Shown: positions 23,302 to 36,108 of the stretch, one piece after another | Layout: the number at the start of each line of letters is the position of its first letter | Numbering within the stretch: the first letter of the stretch is position 1 | Source of the DNA: Lactifluus volemus | Taxonomy: Eukaryota > Basidiomycota > Agaricomycetes > Russulales > Russulaceae | DNA: 64,000 nucleotides | NCBI GenBank assembly: GCA_022376515.1 | Contig: WTXI01000002.1 | Span: forward strand, 930,001-994,000 | Reading direction: 5' to 3' | Notes under the pieces: generated by a model | Told to the model about the DNA's origin: nothing | What the model saw: only the letters and a program-made list of their open reading frames with translations | Database searches by the model: none | Translations under genes and position numbers: made by a program

Positions 23302-26009
23302 CTACGGCTCCACATCCTCTCCGCTCTGCTGCTGCTGCTGCCGCCGATCCGGGATACGGATCCCCGCTTTCTCCCATATTTTCAGTGCAGCGCGATCTTC
23401 ACGAAGAAGCGCCAACTTTACAGCAAGAGAAGCGGGCCCCTCGACGTCTGCTCCGCCAAGATTCGCGCCCGCCAATACCAGCGTACTGACGATTTCATCG
23501 TGGCGCTGTCGCGCAGCCTGATATATCGCATATCGGTTAGCCAACAACTCGTGGGAAGGACACCACGATCGCTGCCGAAGAAGGGGAGAAAGGTGGAATC
23601 GCGGATCGCTCACGTAGTAAAGCGCCGTGTGGCCCAACGAATCCCGCAAGTGCACCAGCGCCCCCGCTTTGAGCAACGTATCCACACTCTGCGTGCTGCC
23701 GTTAATCGCAGCGACGTGCAGAGGCGACCTTCCCGAAGCGGGATTGATCCAGTTGACGATCCCGCCCACGATGGCGTGCTGCCGTTGATCCTCGCCGCGC
23801 GCCGCATCGGTAGACAAACAATACGCGAGCCCCGCAGTGTCATTCGCAGCCGCCGCGAGATGGATTAACCATGAGAGCAACGCGCCCTCCGTAGTGACCG
23901 CTTCGGCTGCCGTCCACGCCCACGGCGCCCCTGCATCCGCTGCCCCCGCCTCTTCGTCTTGGGCAGCGAGTCTGGCGATCGGCGCCGGCGCCTGTATCGA
24001 AGGGCGGTGGTCCATGCGAGAGGGTGAAGTCAACCGGACGACATGCGCCAGCGTCCCTCCGATCATCTCGAGGTTCGCATCGATTCCGGTCGTGCTGCCG
24101 CGCGCGGCGCGTGGAGCTCGCGTGAGCTCGCCACGCAGGGGCGCGCCGATCAGGTTGCGCACCTGCTCGATGGAGAGCTCGGGTTTGGAGAGGAGGTAGC
24201 AGAGTTTGGTCAGGGCGCACTGTCAAGAAAGGATGGAACCACGCGCGTTGGGAATCAAAGGCGGGTGGGGTACCTACCTCGGGCGTCATGTCGCCACCCG
24301 GAACCACACCGCCTGTAGGAGCGTGCGACCTGTCTCATAGGCGTTTGAGACCGATCCTTTCGCGCATTGCGTGATGGCGACGATTACCACGCCACGTTCA
24401 CATGCATCACGGAGGGCGTTCATCAGATCGTGGCGTTGCGGTGCGTTTCCAGAGCCGAATGTTTCAAGGACGACGCCTCGGACGGGTGGCGCTAGGAAGG
24501 CGTGCACCGTGGCGGCGGTGATGCCCGGAAAGAGGCGTAGTGTGGCTGGTCGTATGGATGATGTCAACGGTTAGTTGTTGCGTGGACAGGGGATCGTGAG
24601 GGACGACGACTTTTTACCTACCTACATGTGGGCTGAGACCTGATATTTTTCGTGGATATATATTGTATATTAGGATGTGCAGAGATAACGAGTTTTTGGG
24701 TTACTACATACGCTTGTGCGCTCTGAATCGGCGAAGACTCGTCTGTCTGATGACGTCGTTCCAGTTTATCAGTATATCTATCCCCACTGTCAGGGTCGAA
24801 TCAGTCATCCACAGGTTGGCGGTATTCGACCTGGTGAGCGCTCACCATTCACCAGAGGGGGGAAGTTGGGACTTGTGAAAGCATTTAGATCATTGGATGA
24901 GATCTTTGAAACTCGGTTACCCCGGAAGAGAGTATGATTGAAGTATAAGCAGCATTCTGGAGAAAGGCTTGGGTCGTCAGTGTCCTTCAGACATCGCATG
25001 GACGATGTCGAAAGCCACCTGGAATGATGTAGTGGCCGGCAATAGATAGAGCACCCAGAAGGTTATCCACGGCGTCATTCCGAAGCTGAGATAGTGGTAT
25101 CTGTGCTCCCGTGACAATCTGCACACTTGCTTTTCAGAGAGAGAGGTTCCGGGGAGAGGGCCAGTATATAGAAAGAACGCTTACGACGGTCTTTCCAAGA
25201 TCTTCTAGTAGAAAGCTGAGGGCACTAGAAGTATATGCCATGGTATCCGTGCCATGCAGAATCACAAATGCGTCAAAGAGGGAGTAGTTCAATTCTATCT
25301 CCGTAGCTACCCGAATCCAATCTGGAGTCCCAAAAGGAGAAAAAGAAAAGTTATAGATAGAAAAGTGGGATCAGGATCGGGGACACATAAGGCCAGGAGA
25401 TGAGCACGACCTTCGATTTCAATATTGCTGCTGTCTAGGAGAGGGTGCCACTGCGTATACGTATCAGAAAAACTTCTGGCGTGTTATCGCCACTGGGAAT
25501 ACCTCTAGGACGGCGTAGCGGATACGTTTCCTGCCACCGCCAGCTGTAGCGGTGCTCCGCGGAGTGACGAGTGCCGGAAGACGTGACTCGTAAACGTCAT
25601 CGGCTATTTTGACGGAGAAGGGTTGAGCCACGCCACGAGGAGCATGTCCAACCGCGGGAGATAGATGCGAGGCGTCCATCGGGCGGGAGGAGCGCACGAC
25701 CAGAGTAGGTGGTTGTGAGGTGACCGCTGAGGCGTGAGCTGTGGTGGTGGCACTGGAGGCGGCAGCAAACTCTGCGCTCATAGGGGATGACGTTCCGCTG
25801 GAAGACCATTGTCTAAAGCCCTCGACAGAGCTGGCATAAGAGAATAGAGAGTCCTGGAGCGGGTCGTGGAAGCGAGCCTGACTGCGCAGCGTTTCGGTAA
25901 GAAAGTAAGGCTCGGGTACATAGCCATTCTCTCCGACGAGCATTCCAATAGTACCGCCCGTGTATATTAACAAGACCTTTGATTCGTCTGAGGCTAGAGA
26001 CAGTTCCAT
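23302..26009 (-). CDS. Cytosolic-type L-asparaginase with C-terminal ankyrin repeats
   Basis: Ten exons: 26009-25503, 25450-25411, 25321-25185, 25118-25019, 24956-24846, 24777-24712, 24639-24622 (18 nt), 24545-24278, 24219-23614, 23517-23302. The first catalytic motif LLIYTGGTIGMLV is at residues 14-26 and the second, VILHGTDTMAYTSSAL, follows a basidiomycete-style insertion of over 100 residues. Then come IVTGAQIPLSQLRNDAVDNL, LFRGNRVSKISSNDLNAFTS and PPVRGVVLETFGSGNAPQR. The C-terminal third has ankyrin-type units (GRSPLHVAAINGSTQSVDTL, LVLAGANLGG) and ends with a glutamine run. It should hydrolyse asparagine to aspartate and ammonia. One base appears missing near 24310, where GRTLLQA should continue as GVVPGGDMTPE. 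Confidence 0.9.
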
Positions 26010-26181
26010 ATTAGAGTAGTTTTGCTAGTCGCCGTCAACAAGAAAGTTCAGTTCATCACGCATCACGTTTCAAAATAAAAATACGCGCCCGGGTGGCGAT
26101 AAGATCCCCGGCACGATAATATAAGCAAGCACTGGTACAATCGACATCAACAAAATTCCCTTTCCTTTCCTCTCTTGTCAT
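26010..26181. promoter_or_regulatory. 172-bp divergent promoter: asparaginase / tryptophan synthase
   Basis: Only 172 bp separate the two start codons. The sequence contains a GATAAG core near 26099, as recognised by fungal GATA nitrogen regulators, and an ATAATATAA stretch near 26116. Both neighbours act in amino-acid metabolism, so coordinate regulation is plausible, but this is inference. Confidence 0.5.
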
Positions 26182-28838
26182 ATGGAAAGTATAAAAAATG
26201 TGTTTGCCCAGAAAGCTGCAGAGGTGATCACCCACAGATGCTCACTGTTGTTTTACAAAATTTCTCACTGAGATTCATACACAGGGCACTCCTGCCTTCG
26301 TCACTTTTGTGACCGCAGGTTATCCATCACCCCAGGACACGGTCCCGATTATGCTTTCCATGCAGGAGGGAGGGGTAGATATCATAGAGCTTGGAGTACC
26401 TTTCTCGGATCCCATGGCTGACGGCGTGGCCATACAAGAGTCAAATAACGTGAGTTCATTCCTGAAGTAACCCTTTACTGATGTCCTGCTAACGCTCAGA
26501 AGGTTGCTTTACAATATGATGTAGATTATCCAACGTGCCTAGGCATGATTAGAGAGGCGAGGGGAAAAGGACTGACTGCCCCGGTCATTCTTATGGGTGA
26601 GACCATGCGTTTCCATACTTTCCACAATTTACCCAACCCAACACCTAGGTTATTATAACCCTTTACTTGCTTACGGGGAACAAAGGGCAATTCAAGACGC
26701 GTTCGAAGCTGGAGCCAATGGTTTCATTGTCGTCGATTTGCCCCCAGAAGAGGCCGTGTCCTTCCGGGAGAAGTGTACAACAGCGCAGTGGGTGGACATT
26801 TGCTCCCATGCGTCGTGGAATAACCTCATTTTCCCAGTATGTCTTACGTGCCTCTCATCGCACCTTCCACCACGCTTCATCGCATTCAATTCCTCGCCTC
26901 AATTGCCGATACCTTCATCTATGTTGTGTCCAAGGTAAGGTGGTTCAGAGAGTGAGACGGGGATATACCTGAACCAAGACAGATGGGTACTACAGGATCT
27001 TCAGACAGAGTCGCTTTAAATACGGCGCTCCCAGATATCATCGCTCGCATAAAGGAGCAAACCACAGTTCCTCTCGCAGTTGGATTCGGAGTGTCAACAC
27101 GCGAGCACCTCAACGCGGTTGTGGATGCTGGCGCAGATGGAGTTGTCGTCGGTAGCAGGCTGGTGTCCATCATCAAGCAAGCACCCCGTGCCGAGGTCGC
27201 TGTTAAAGTGGAAGAGTATTGCCGTTCCCTTACTTTGAAGGGGCAACCACCACAGAAGCATTCCACAACGAAAAGTGCTGGTCAGCTCACAAAACCAGTC
27301 ATAAATTCCAATCGCATCGAAAAGCTCGGTCCTAATTCGGCGTCGGAGACGGCAGCCCTCCCCGCGCGTTTCGGTGAATTTGGCGGACAATACGTTCCTG
27401 AAGCGCTCTTTGACTGTCTCGTTGAACTCGAAGAAGCCCACAAGTCTGCCATGGCAGACCCGGAGTTTTGGAAAGAGTGGGAAGGCCTGTTCGGATACAT
27501 GAACAGACCATCGAACCTCTACTTTGCCGAAAAGCTCACAAAACATGCTGGCGGCGCGAGAATTTGGATGAAACGAGAGGACCTGTCCGTTCCTCAGTTA
27601 ATCCCGTTATCGGTTTTTAACATGCCGCTTTAGCAACCACACAGGGTCGCATAAGATCAACAATGCTATAGGGCAGATCTTGCTTGCTCGCAGGATTGGA
27701 AAAACGCGCATCATCGCTGAGACTGGTGCTGGGCAACATGGCGTTGCAACAGCGACTGTCTGCGCGCGGTTTGGCATGGAATGCATCATCTACATGGGTG
27801 CTGAGGATGTACGCCGTCAAGCCTTGAATGTGTTCCGGATCGAAATGCTCGGTGCAAAGGTCCGCAGCCCCCGGTGCCGTTTTCAATGTGCTACGCTGAT
27901 TTCCAAACTCAGGTCATAGCTGTGGACTCGGGCTCGCGCACCTTGAAGGACGCAATCAACGAAGCCATGCGTGATTGGGTCACAAACCTCTCCACAACCC
28001 ACTATCTAGTCGGCTCCGCTATTGGCCCTCACCCATTCCCCACCATTGTCCGAGACTTCCAACGTGTTATTGGTAAAGAGATCAAACAACAGATGCAGGA
28101 AGTGAGAGGGAAGTTGCCAGATGCCGTGGTAGCCTGTGTTGGTGGAGGCAGTAATGCAATTGGAACTTTCTATGACTTTATCCCCGACAAGCAAGTTCGG
28201 CTCATCGGCGTTGAGGCTGGTGGAGAAGGTCAGTTTTCACTTTGGCTCGCTGAGTGGGTCGGCTTACCAGGATTTTCCTGCAGGCATCGATAAAGGCAGG
28301 CATAGTGCGACCCTCTCGCAGGGAAAACCAGGTGTTCTTCACGGCGTTCGAACGTACATCTTACAGTCACCTGCGGGGCAAATTGTCGAGACGCACTCTA
28401 TCAGCGCTGGGCTCGACTACCCCGGTGTTGGCCCCGAACACGCCTGGCTCAAGGATTCGGGACGTGGTGAATACGTGGTCGCGACTGACGAAGAAGCCCT
28501 GAGAGGGTTCCGTCTCTGCACGCAATTAGAAGGTATTATACCTGGTATGTCAACCCCCCTTGAAATGGCTTTGATTTGCCTGAATATGTTGGCGCAAAAG
28601 CGCTCGAGTCGTCACACGCAGTCTGGGAAGCCGTTCGCCAGGCCAAAATGTTACCACAAGATAAGGATGTCGTACTGGTACGTTATGATTTGTTACTAGC
28701 CAAAAAAAAAAAAGAACTTCACACACCTTGCTTTCCCAGTGCCTGTCTGGACGCGGCGACAAGGACGTGGAACAAATATCTCAGCTTCTCCCTGGAAAAT
28801 GGGCTGACATTCTAGATTGGCACGTGTCGTCTTCTTGA
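26182..28838 (+). CDS. TRP5: Bifunctional tryptophan synthase (alpha-beta fusion)
   Basis: Eleven exons (26182-26223, 26285-26449, 26500-26596, 26649-26787, 26838-26934, 26983-27584, 27634-27859, 27913-28228, 28284-28544, 28601-28677, 28740-28838) give 2121 nt (706 aa) with no break. The N-terminal alpha domain cleaves indole-3-glycerol phosphate. Its catalytic Glu and Asp lie in [13 protein letters not shown], and it ends with [19 protein letters not shown] linker leads to the beta domain ([13 protein letters not shown]), whose PLP lysine is in [11 protein letters not shown] (Lys codon 27653-27655). The phosphate-binding loop is [10 protein letters not shown]. The substrate region AETGAGQHG and the C-terminal [12 protein letters not shown] are present. 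Fusion of alpha before beta is the normal fungal arrangement. The enzyme makes tryptophan from indole-glycerol phosphate and serine in the cytosol. Confidence 0.98.
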
Positions 28839-30615
28839 ATGATACGTAGAAGCCAAAGTTCGTACGTACATCCGTTCTTCGGACTATCAAATGCAATCAG
28901 TTGTTAAAGTCATTCGAAAGACTACCTCAAAAGGATGACAGGATGAGGGTGGGTAAACAATTGTGGCGCAGATCTATTCTTTGGCTGGATGTCTTCCTAT
29001 TGTAACGTACGTCGTTCTCAACGCTCCACCGCGACCCGGGGATGTGAATGCGAGACACTCCGATCGCGGATAACACATATCAGCGACATTAATCACATGG
29101 CGCACGCGAGGAAGATGCTTTCCGTTGTCACCGGTGTTGTCGATAGATCGCGCGCCGCATATCTTGGCCAAATCTGCCTCCTTGCTGCGGCGTCAATCAA
29201 CCACGAGATTATGGTGTCACTCTAGGCACCTGATACAATCGCTGGAGAAAAGAAGCTGGGCGGTGCTGATCGGACATGACCGCTAAGCTTTTGTAAAGGA
29301 CAGAGTGAATTGCACGAATGAATCACACGTGTCGACAATTCTATCCCCCCCGGGCGTGTACAACTGCTATTCGATTACCATACGGGCCGTAAATTAGATC
29401 CTCCAGCTACAAGCTTTGGAACGCACACAAACTTCTGGACGGCGCTCACACAGATCAAATTAAGTAGGCACTCGCAGGCGGTGGACGCATCAACTCGAGC
29501 GAGCATGCTTTTGCTTCTGCATTACGCCTCGTCTCGCTTATGGTCTATCCCACCGGCCCAGTGTTCCGAACCAAGTCGAGTGCTTTGTATTGAAGCCTAG
29601 ATTTCCTGGGATCCTCATTCGTGCGGTTTTAGCTGCAAAGTACTCCTACCATATTTGGTTGGACATCCGAGTCTGTCCGCACGGCGACTCATCGATCAGC
29701 CAAAAGAATACAATGGACTTAATCGCCGGTCTATCTACGGTTCCAACCTCTGGATGCTCTAGCCGCCAAACTTGTAAAGGGGGCATAGATGGATAGGCCA
29801 CGGGATTGCCACTCTGAGACGGCATGAGAAGAACTTTGGGTGTCAGATCGAGAGCTTCGAAAGTTGTGACGCGGCAAAATACGAACGCCGCAACACGTTG
29901 GAAATACCGAAACTATCGAGCAACTTGCAAGGAGGACAACGCGTCCCTTATCCCGCATAAAGTAGCTCGGAACCAGAAGCTGCTAGTTTGAAGAAGAAGA
30001 TTGTGGTAGCGGCCCGAGTCTCCTCCTCGTGGTGACACACGCATGAAATCTATCCTTCATCTGCCGCGTATCTCTAAGACGCATGCTTTCCCATCTCGCT
30101 TTTTGGATGATCTACGGCAAATGTGACTCTGTAGAGCATTTGCACAGCTAGACTGACGTTACGTCTGAACGAAATCGCACCTTTGTTTTTGTCCAAACTT
30201 GAAGCCACAACTCGAAAAAGCACTGCTTTGTTCTTCTGACTGTTCTGAGACCGGTGTCTTTTGTTGTGAGGTATAGGAATGACTATAGTGGGCAGGAGGA
30301 ACATGATAAGGTGTTCACACACAACCCCATCATCTGGCGTCGGTTGGAGGAAGACCTCATCTTGAGAAGGATGCTAGTGGCCTCCTTTTATCAACAAGCT
30401 TGCGAAAAAATGGTACCATGAGGGTCGTATGACCCACAGGGCTCTCAAGGGTGAATCTATGTACACCGATTGACTGAGCAGGGTTTCTGAACGTAATTGA
30501 GAAGAATTATTGCAGGCACAATGGGAATTTGAGCTTCTGGAGATCGACATCGGGTTCAGTCTATATGGTCCACTTGTCACGTGGTTTAATCCTCTCTCTC
30601 GTATACTATCCTCTC
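28839..30615. other. Gene-free stretch
   Basis: About 1.8 kb of short open frames with no motif on either strand. It holds the TRP5 3' flank and the eIF2B-beta promoter (CT-rich just before 30616). Confidence 0.5.
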
Positions 30616-32093
30616 ATGGCCACTGAGCCTCAATCTGCTGCAGGGCAACGACCCGTAGAACCCTCGCTGCTAAGCTGAGGAGACGGTACGCCCTTTTTCT
30701 GTTTCTGTGCTACGTACCACATCCGGGACTAGTTAGTGGCCCACTAGACAGGTAGTCGGGTCCCGTCAGACAGCGCTCGAGACGGCACTCGTTCTGCGTC
30801 AAGTCGTGACCAAAGCGCGTTTCCAGAACATCAATCAACTCGTGGAAATAATCAGAGCTGTGGGACACAAACTAATAGAAGCTCAGCCAAAAGGTGTCGT
30901 CCCCTCCTCCCCCCTCTCCCAAGGGTGTACTTGTTAATGTTCGTGTGTAAACGACCCTACAAGAACATACAGTTGGGAACACAATCCGCAGGCTACTTCA
31001 CCATATTCGTGAAGAATACAATAATGCGTCCAAAGGCGAAACTACCACCAGCGAATTCTCAATCGCAAATTTCGTGCTGCAGGGTCAACCGCATAGACAG
31101 ATGGCCGCGCAGAAAGCAGAGTCGACGCTTGTACTGAAAGAGGACGATTAGACGATCCAGACTCGTTCGCACGTACATTGAAGCCGGTTGTGATGGAGGC
31201 TATACAAGGTATCCTCGATGACCTCGACACCGTCTACGATGACATTGCAAAGAGCGCCAAGGATCACATACACTCGGAGTGCGTCCCCTCCCGAACTTAA
31301 TAAACCCCTTCTCGCCCTACATATATTGACTTGGGTTGCTTTTCAGCGAAATCATCCTAACGATCGGCAGATCAAAGACGGTGGAGGCGTATCTAAAGTC
31401 TGCCGCGCATTATCATAAATTCACTGCCATCGTCGCAGAAAGCGGTCCTTCGTGAGTCAGGTGGTCACTCAATGGTCATACGCTTACCCAATGCCACCCG
31501 ACCCGTCGCACCAGCTATGGAGGCCACGATATGGCAGGTTCGCTCTCTTCATCAGGAATTTCCACGTTTCTCGTTCCCGATTCATCAATCTATGCCCTCA
31601 TGTCTCGTGTGAGCAAAGTCATTCTTGGAGCCCATGCTATTTTTGCAAATGGTGGCATGTTTGCCGTTACCGGCTCCCTCCTAACAGCGACCGCGGCACG
31701 TGCACACAGCACACCGGTGATGGTCTGTGCGGGACAGTTTAAACTGACACCGCTGTGGAACCTCTACCACGAGTATGGTGCACTCGACTTTGCCGATCCA
31801 AGTAGCGTGCTCTGGTTCGAGGAAGGTGATCTTGTCGACAAGGTCGACGTTGTGAACCCATACTACGACTATGTGCGCCCTGATCTAGTCGACGTCTACG
31901 TCACCAACGAGTACGTGGGTCTCTTTTTTGATTGCCTACCCATCTTGACGGACGTATACTCCAGCGGGGATCATCCACCACCGTCGATGTACCGGTAAGT
32001 GAGGCGGCCCCAAATCGCGATTGTGCCTGAGAACTCAATAAACCACCCAGCCTGATCAAGGAATCATATGATGACGAAGATAACGAGTTTTGA
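30616..32093 (+). CDS. GCD7: Translation initiation factor eIF2B subunit beta
   Basis: Exons: 30616-30685, 30748-30893, 30964-31278, 31347-31451, 31515-31910, 31965-31994, 32051-32093. Diagnostic blocks are [65 protein letters not shown] and [20 protein letters not shown]. These are followed by [40 protein letters not shown] and [12 protein letters not shown] at the end. It is a regulatory subunit of the guanine-nucleotide exchange factor for eIF2 and senses eIF2-alpha phosphorylation. Two single-base frame breaks occur at about 30655 (before AAKLRRR) and about 31135 (between LVLKE and [13 protein letters not shown]). In an essential gene these are probably sequence errors. Confidence 0.93.
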
Positions 32094-32237
32094 CTGTGTA
32101 CGCCTTAATGCACGTGTATGTGTTATCGCGGATATGTTGTGCTCTAGATGGTAATGATTGTACTGTATTACTTTTTGGGACGCAAGCGTATCACAGAGAT
32201 GAGTCCAGGCGTCGATAATCTTCGTGGGACTTATGCA

Positions 32238-35161
32238 TCAGCGGCGTTTTGTACTCAGGATGTCGAAGAATGCCTCTTGGGGAAGGTCCACGCGGCCGAT
32301 CCTCTTCAGTTTACGTTTTGCTTCCTTTTGATTTTCTAAGTGTTTCATCTTCCGCTCATAATGACCTGATAAACAGTACCCAATCAATTCCAAACAGGGT
32401 TTCACGTCGTGAATGACAGACCTCCGTATAGTCCAGCAGTTACATCCGCTCGTAGAGCTGATAGAGTCTCACGTGAAATGACCCTTTTCCCAACTACAGC
32501 CTGAATCGGGATTTCAAACAGCTGCCGAGGAATCACTTTGTCTGTAGCCGCAAGCACCCCCAAACGTAAACCCTCGTATGGGAATTCAGGGGACAATAGC
32601 TACTCACGAAGCTTTTTTACCCACATCCTCCCGATCATGCTCAGCGCTCCGATGCACAATCAGCGCCAGGGCATCAACTGGCTTGTTGTTGAGTAAGAAG
32701 ATCATCTGATCAAGTGTCAATAAAAAAAAATACAACTTCTGTGAAATTGTGATATGTACCTTCACAAGATTACTCGGTTTGTAGCCAGCCTCCTCATAAC
32801 TTGCGGTGGTATCGGATTAGCCTCGGCCGACAGTCGCTCAATATCCATTCACTTACTCGAAGCTGGCAAACCCCGAACTACGGCTCTTTAGCTTGTCAAA
32901 AAAGTCCGTCACGATTTCGCTTAGAGGCATGGTGCATGTCAGCAGGGCACGATTTGAACCTTCCCCTGAGATCTCTAAGTAACGATGATCAATGTCCTCC
33001 GCTCTGTGCTCAAAACAGAGGTCCATCATCTCGCCAAGGTATTCTTAGGCTCGTTTAATTCTTGCCAACGCTTAACAAGGACTGACAAACCTTCCGGAAC
33101 AATGATACTGGCATTCACGATCGGTTCTTGGACTTCGCGGACGTGCGCAGATGCGTCCATGGCGTCCGGAAAGTCCGTTGGATTACTAACAATGACTGTG
33201 CGGTCCCTGTACACCACTGCAGGCATGTTAGCCCTCGCATAACTTCGGTGATCCGAGGACAAACGTTTATAAGGAACGGTCGGCGCCGTAACGACAACGT
33301 TTGCATCATACTCGTCCTCAAGTCGTTGTCGGAAGACATCCATGTGCAAGGATCCAAGGAAGCCAAGTCGACAGCCCTGTCCTAAGGCCGCCGATGATTC
33401 CCGTTGGATGGAGACACTGCGGTCTGTCAGGGTGAGCTGTTTGCAAGGTTATGCTGTGTGAAATGACGTTCGGTCCGCTTTGACGAACCACTGTACCCTC
33501 TTTATGGATTCCTCCAGCTTGGGGAAGTCATTAGATTCAATGGGATATATGCCGGCAAAAACCTGTTGGTATACGACATTGTATACCCACCCACACATCT
33601 TGTTGAAAATTGAACATACCATAGGCTTAGCGGGTTTGAAGCCAGGCATAGGCTCAACCATTTCCCCAACACGATGTAATGTATCGCCAATATGAGCTAC
33701 AACTCCGACGTGAGGCCGACTTGATACGGATTGATCAGAATCCTACCCTCGGAAGATTGCTTCATGTTGCAGGCGACGTAACCTACTTGCCCTGGGAGAA
33801 GTTGGCCTGTCGGGACTTGCTCAGGATGCATGATACCGAGCTCCGTAATTTCATACTTCTTTCGAGTATGGCAGGAGGCAATTTTGTCCCCTTGGGGAAT
33901 GTGATTAAAATGTCAGTGGGTCGTCGTGAAAACACACCTTTACGCAAGACACCGTCTTGGATGCTGACGAGAGAAATGACACCGCGGTACCTGTCGTATC
34001 TTGAAGAGTGTAAAGAACGAAGACTAGCGCCGAAAGAGTGGAGATACGAACGAGGAGTCGAATAGAAAGGCTTTCAATCTCCCCTCTATATCCCCCGGCG
34101 GAGGAGGGATGCGTTCTACGATCGCTCGTAACACGGCACTAATGCCTTGTCCCAATTTTGCAGACATACACAGGACGTCAGCGGGATCGATACCAAAAAT
34201 CGAATGCATTTGTGCTTTGACTCTGTCAGGTTGAGCTGCTGGAAGGTCTATCTGAAATTGCTTGAGTTGAGAGTGATCCAGCATTGTCATGGGGGCATAT
34301 AACCTTGTTCAAAACTGGGATTATCTTGAGACCTCTTTCCCGTGCGGCATGAAACACTGACAAAGACTGCGCTTGAACGCCTTGACTTGCATCGACAAGT
34401 AGAAGAGCGCCTTGGCACGCTGCCATCGAACGAGAAACTTCCCAGGAGAAATCAACATGACCCTTTGAGATTGTGTTGGATGGGGGTCGTGAAGACTGAA
34501 AAAAAATGCCGCATACAGGAGTATCAATAAGGTTCAAAATATAATGGTGTCCATTCTGTTGGTAAAACATGCTATAGGCAGTCATTATGTAGAGGCACAG
34601 TCCCGGAGAAAACGTAGTACGACCAACCTCGCAGTTTGCGCCTTGACTTGATTTACGACCGGTCAAATAATTTCACTCCGTGATCTACTTCAGCTTACCC
34701 GTGATACCCCTCTCTCTCTCGACCTTCAGCTTATCTAAAACCTGCTGGTTTGCACGTTTTGAATTCATCTTGATAGTGCCTGTCATCTGCTCACGCCGTG
34801 AGAAAAAATAAAAGATTCGGGCAGCGGACAAACCTCCAAGAGCCTGTCGGCGAGAGTAGACTTTCCATGATCTATAAATGGTTACTCGGAAGAAGTGGCC
34901 GCATGTGGTCCTAGAACTACCAACCTATGTGTGCAATGATTGAGAAGTTTCTGAGGACGCAACGTTAGTAGCCAATTTAACCTGTTGTAGAAGAGGCCAA
35001 AACCGAATGTTATCGCAAGGGAAGTCTTCCAAGTTTACAGACGGCGGTGGCGCGTCTGCCAAACGGGAGACAGCTGAGACGCAGAATGCACGGTAAGGAG
35101 GCTGATGATATGTCCTTCTCTGGTATTCTCTGCGAGATGCCGTCTGCCATTTTAGACGCAT
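32238..35161 (-). CDS. GUF1: Mitochondrial translation GTPase GUF1 (LepA/EF4)
   Basis: About 18 short exons. The basic, hydroxylated N terminus ([20 protein letters not shown]) looks like a mitochondrial presequence. The GTPase motifs are complete: [20 protein letters not shown] (G1, split by an intron), RERGITVKAQTA (G2), [16 protein letters not shown] (G3) and NKIDLP (G4). LepA-specific segments follow: [36 protein letters not shown] and [20 protein letters not shown]. The C terminus is [20 protein letters not shown], ending at 32238. It promotes mitochondrial protein synthesis under stress. One frame break is seen near 32630, before WVKKLR. The start at 35161 is the only ATG in frame with the presequence-like segment. 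Confidence 0.93.
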
Positions 35162-35276
35162 TCCCGAATTGAGGTACCCTGAACTGATGAGAGTCGGAGG
35201 AGAACAGAGGGAGACTCACTCTTGACGCGTCGTGATACTGATGACAAATCATTGACCACCTTTATTCTAGAACCTG
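35162..35276. promoter_or_regulatory. 115-bp divergent promoter: GUF1 / CWF18
   Basis: The two start codons are separated by only 115 bp, so core promoter elements must be shared or overlap the 5' leaders. No TATA box is obvious. Confidence 0.45.
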
Positions 35277-35925
35277 ATGTCTCTCGCCGCGGCCTCAGAG
35301 GCGCGAAAGGCACGTTTGCTTGCCTTACGAAAAAAAAGAACTGGAGAGGATGTCGAAGACTCGAAGTATGTTCCTCATGTCTTCGCTCGAGCTTACCCTG
35401 ATAGCTCACACACCTCAAGTGGGGAAGCCAATGATGTTTTGAGCAATCGAAACTTTGACCCTCAGACGCGCACGTTACGCAAACGCCAAGCCGACACAGA
35501 GATGGAAGATACCGTCGAGAAAAATGTTCAGGGGTTAGCAGAACACATTCTTGTTCAAGATGAGGCCAAAAGGGTCCAAGACTTGGTAAAAGATGTCTTT
35601 CGTTGTACGTTCTATCTCATTCAACTTACACGTGCAGGATCTTCTGAATATCGCGCCGAAACGACCGAATTGGGATCTCAAAAGGGAAATGGAAAAGAAG
35701 CTGGCAAGATTAGAAAGGCAGACTCAGCAAGCCATTCATACGCTCATTCGTATGCCCGACTTTACTCCATCATTCTTCATGTCTATTTACTGTACGTGCA
35801 TTATACTAGGGCAGCGGCTTGCAGCGCAAAAGGGCCAGTCAGACGATCTTGTAGGCGCCATGCAAGCTGCAGCAAATGCTGACGATGCCCCTTCGGACGA
35901 TGACGATGACGATTCAGGCTTGTAG
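35277..35925 (+). CDS. CWF18: Spliceosome-associated protein Cwf18 / CCDC12
   Basis: Exons 35277-35365, 35444-35585, 35638-35749 and 35810-35925 total 459 nt (152 aa) in frame. The N-terminal coiled coil SLAAASEARKARLLALRKKR is the family hallmark. It is followed by NNRNFDPQTRTLRKRQ, LLNIAPKRPNWDLKREMEKK and a helical segment LARLERQTQQAIHTLIRQRL, ending in an acidic tail. The protein is a component of the Prp19/CDC5 (NineTeen) side of the active spliceosome. Confidence 0.93.
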
Positions 35926-36108
35926 CATTTCTATATAATTCTTCTCTTGTATTCCCCCCGGCGCATTCGCCAATTGACGTGCTGATGAAGACATCGAGTA
36001 GGGTATAAGATTACACTGCATCGTGTCGTGTTGTCCATCACAAGAATTCACGTTCAATTTGTGCACTGTCCAATCATGCACCCTTCGTGACTCCGATCAA
36101 ACTCACAC

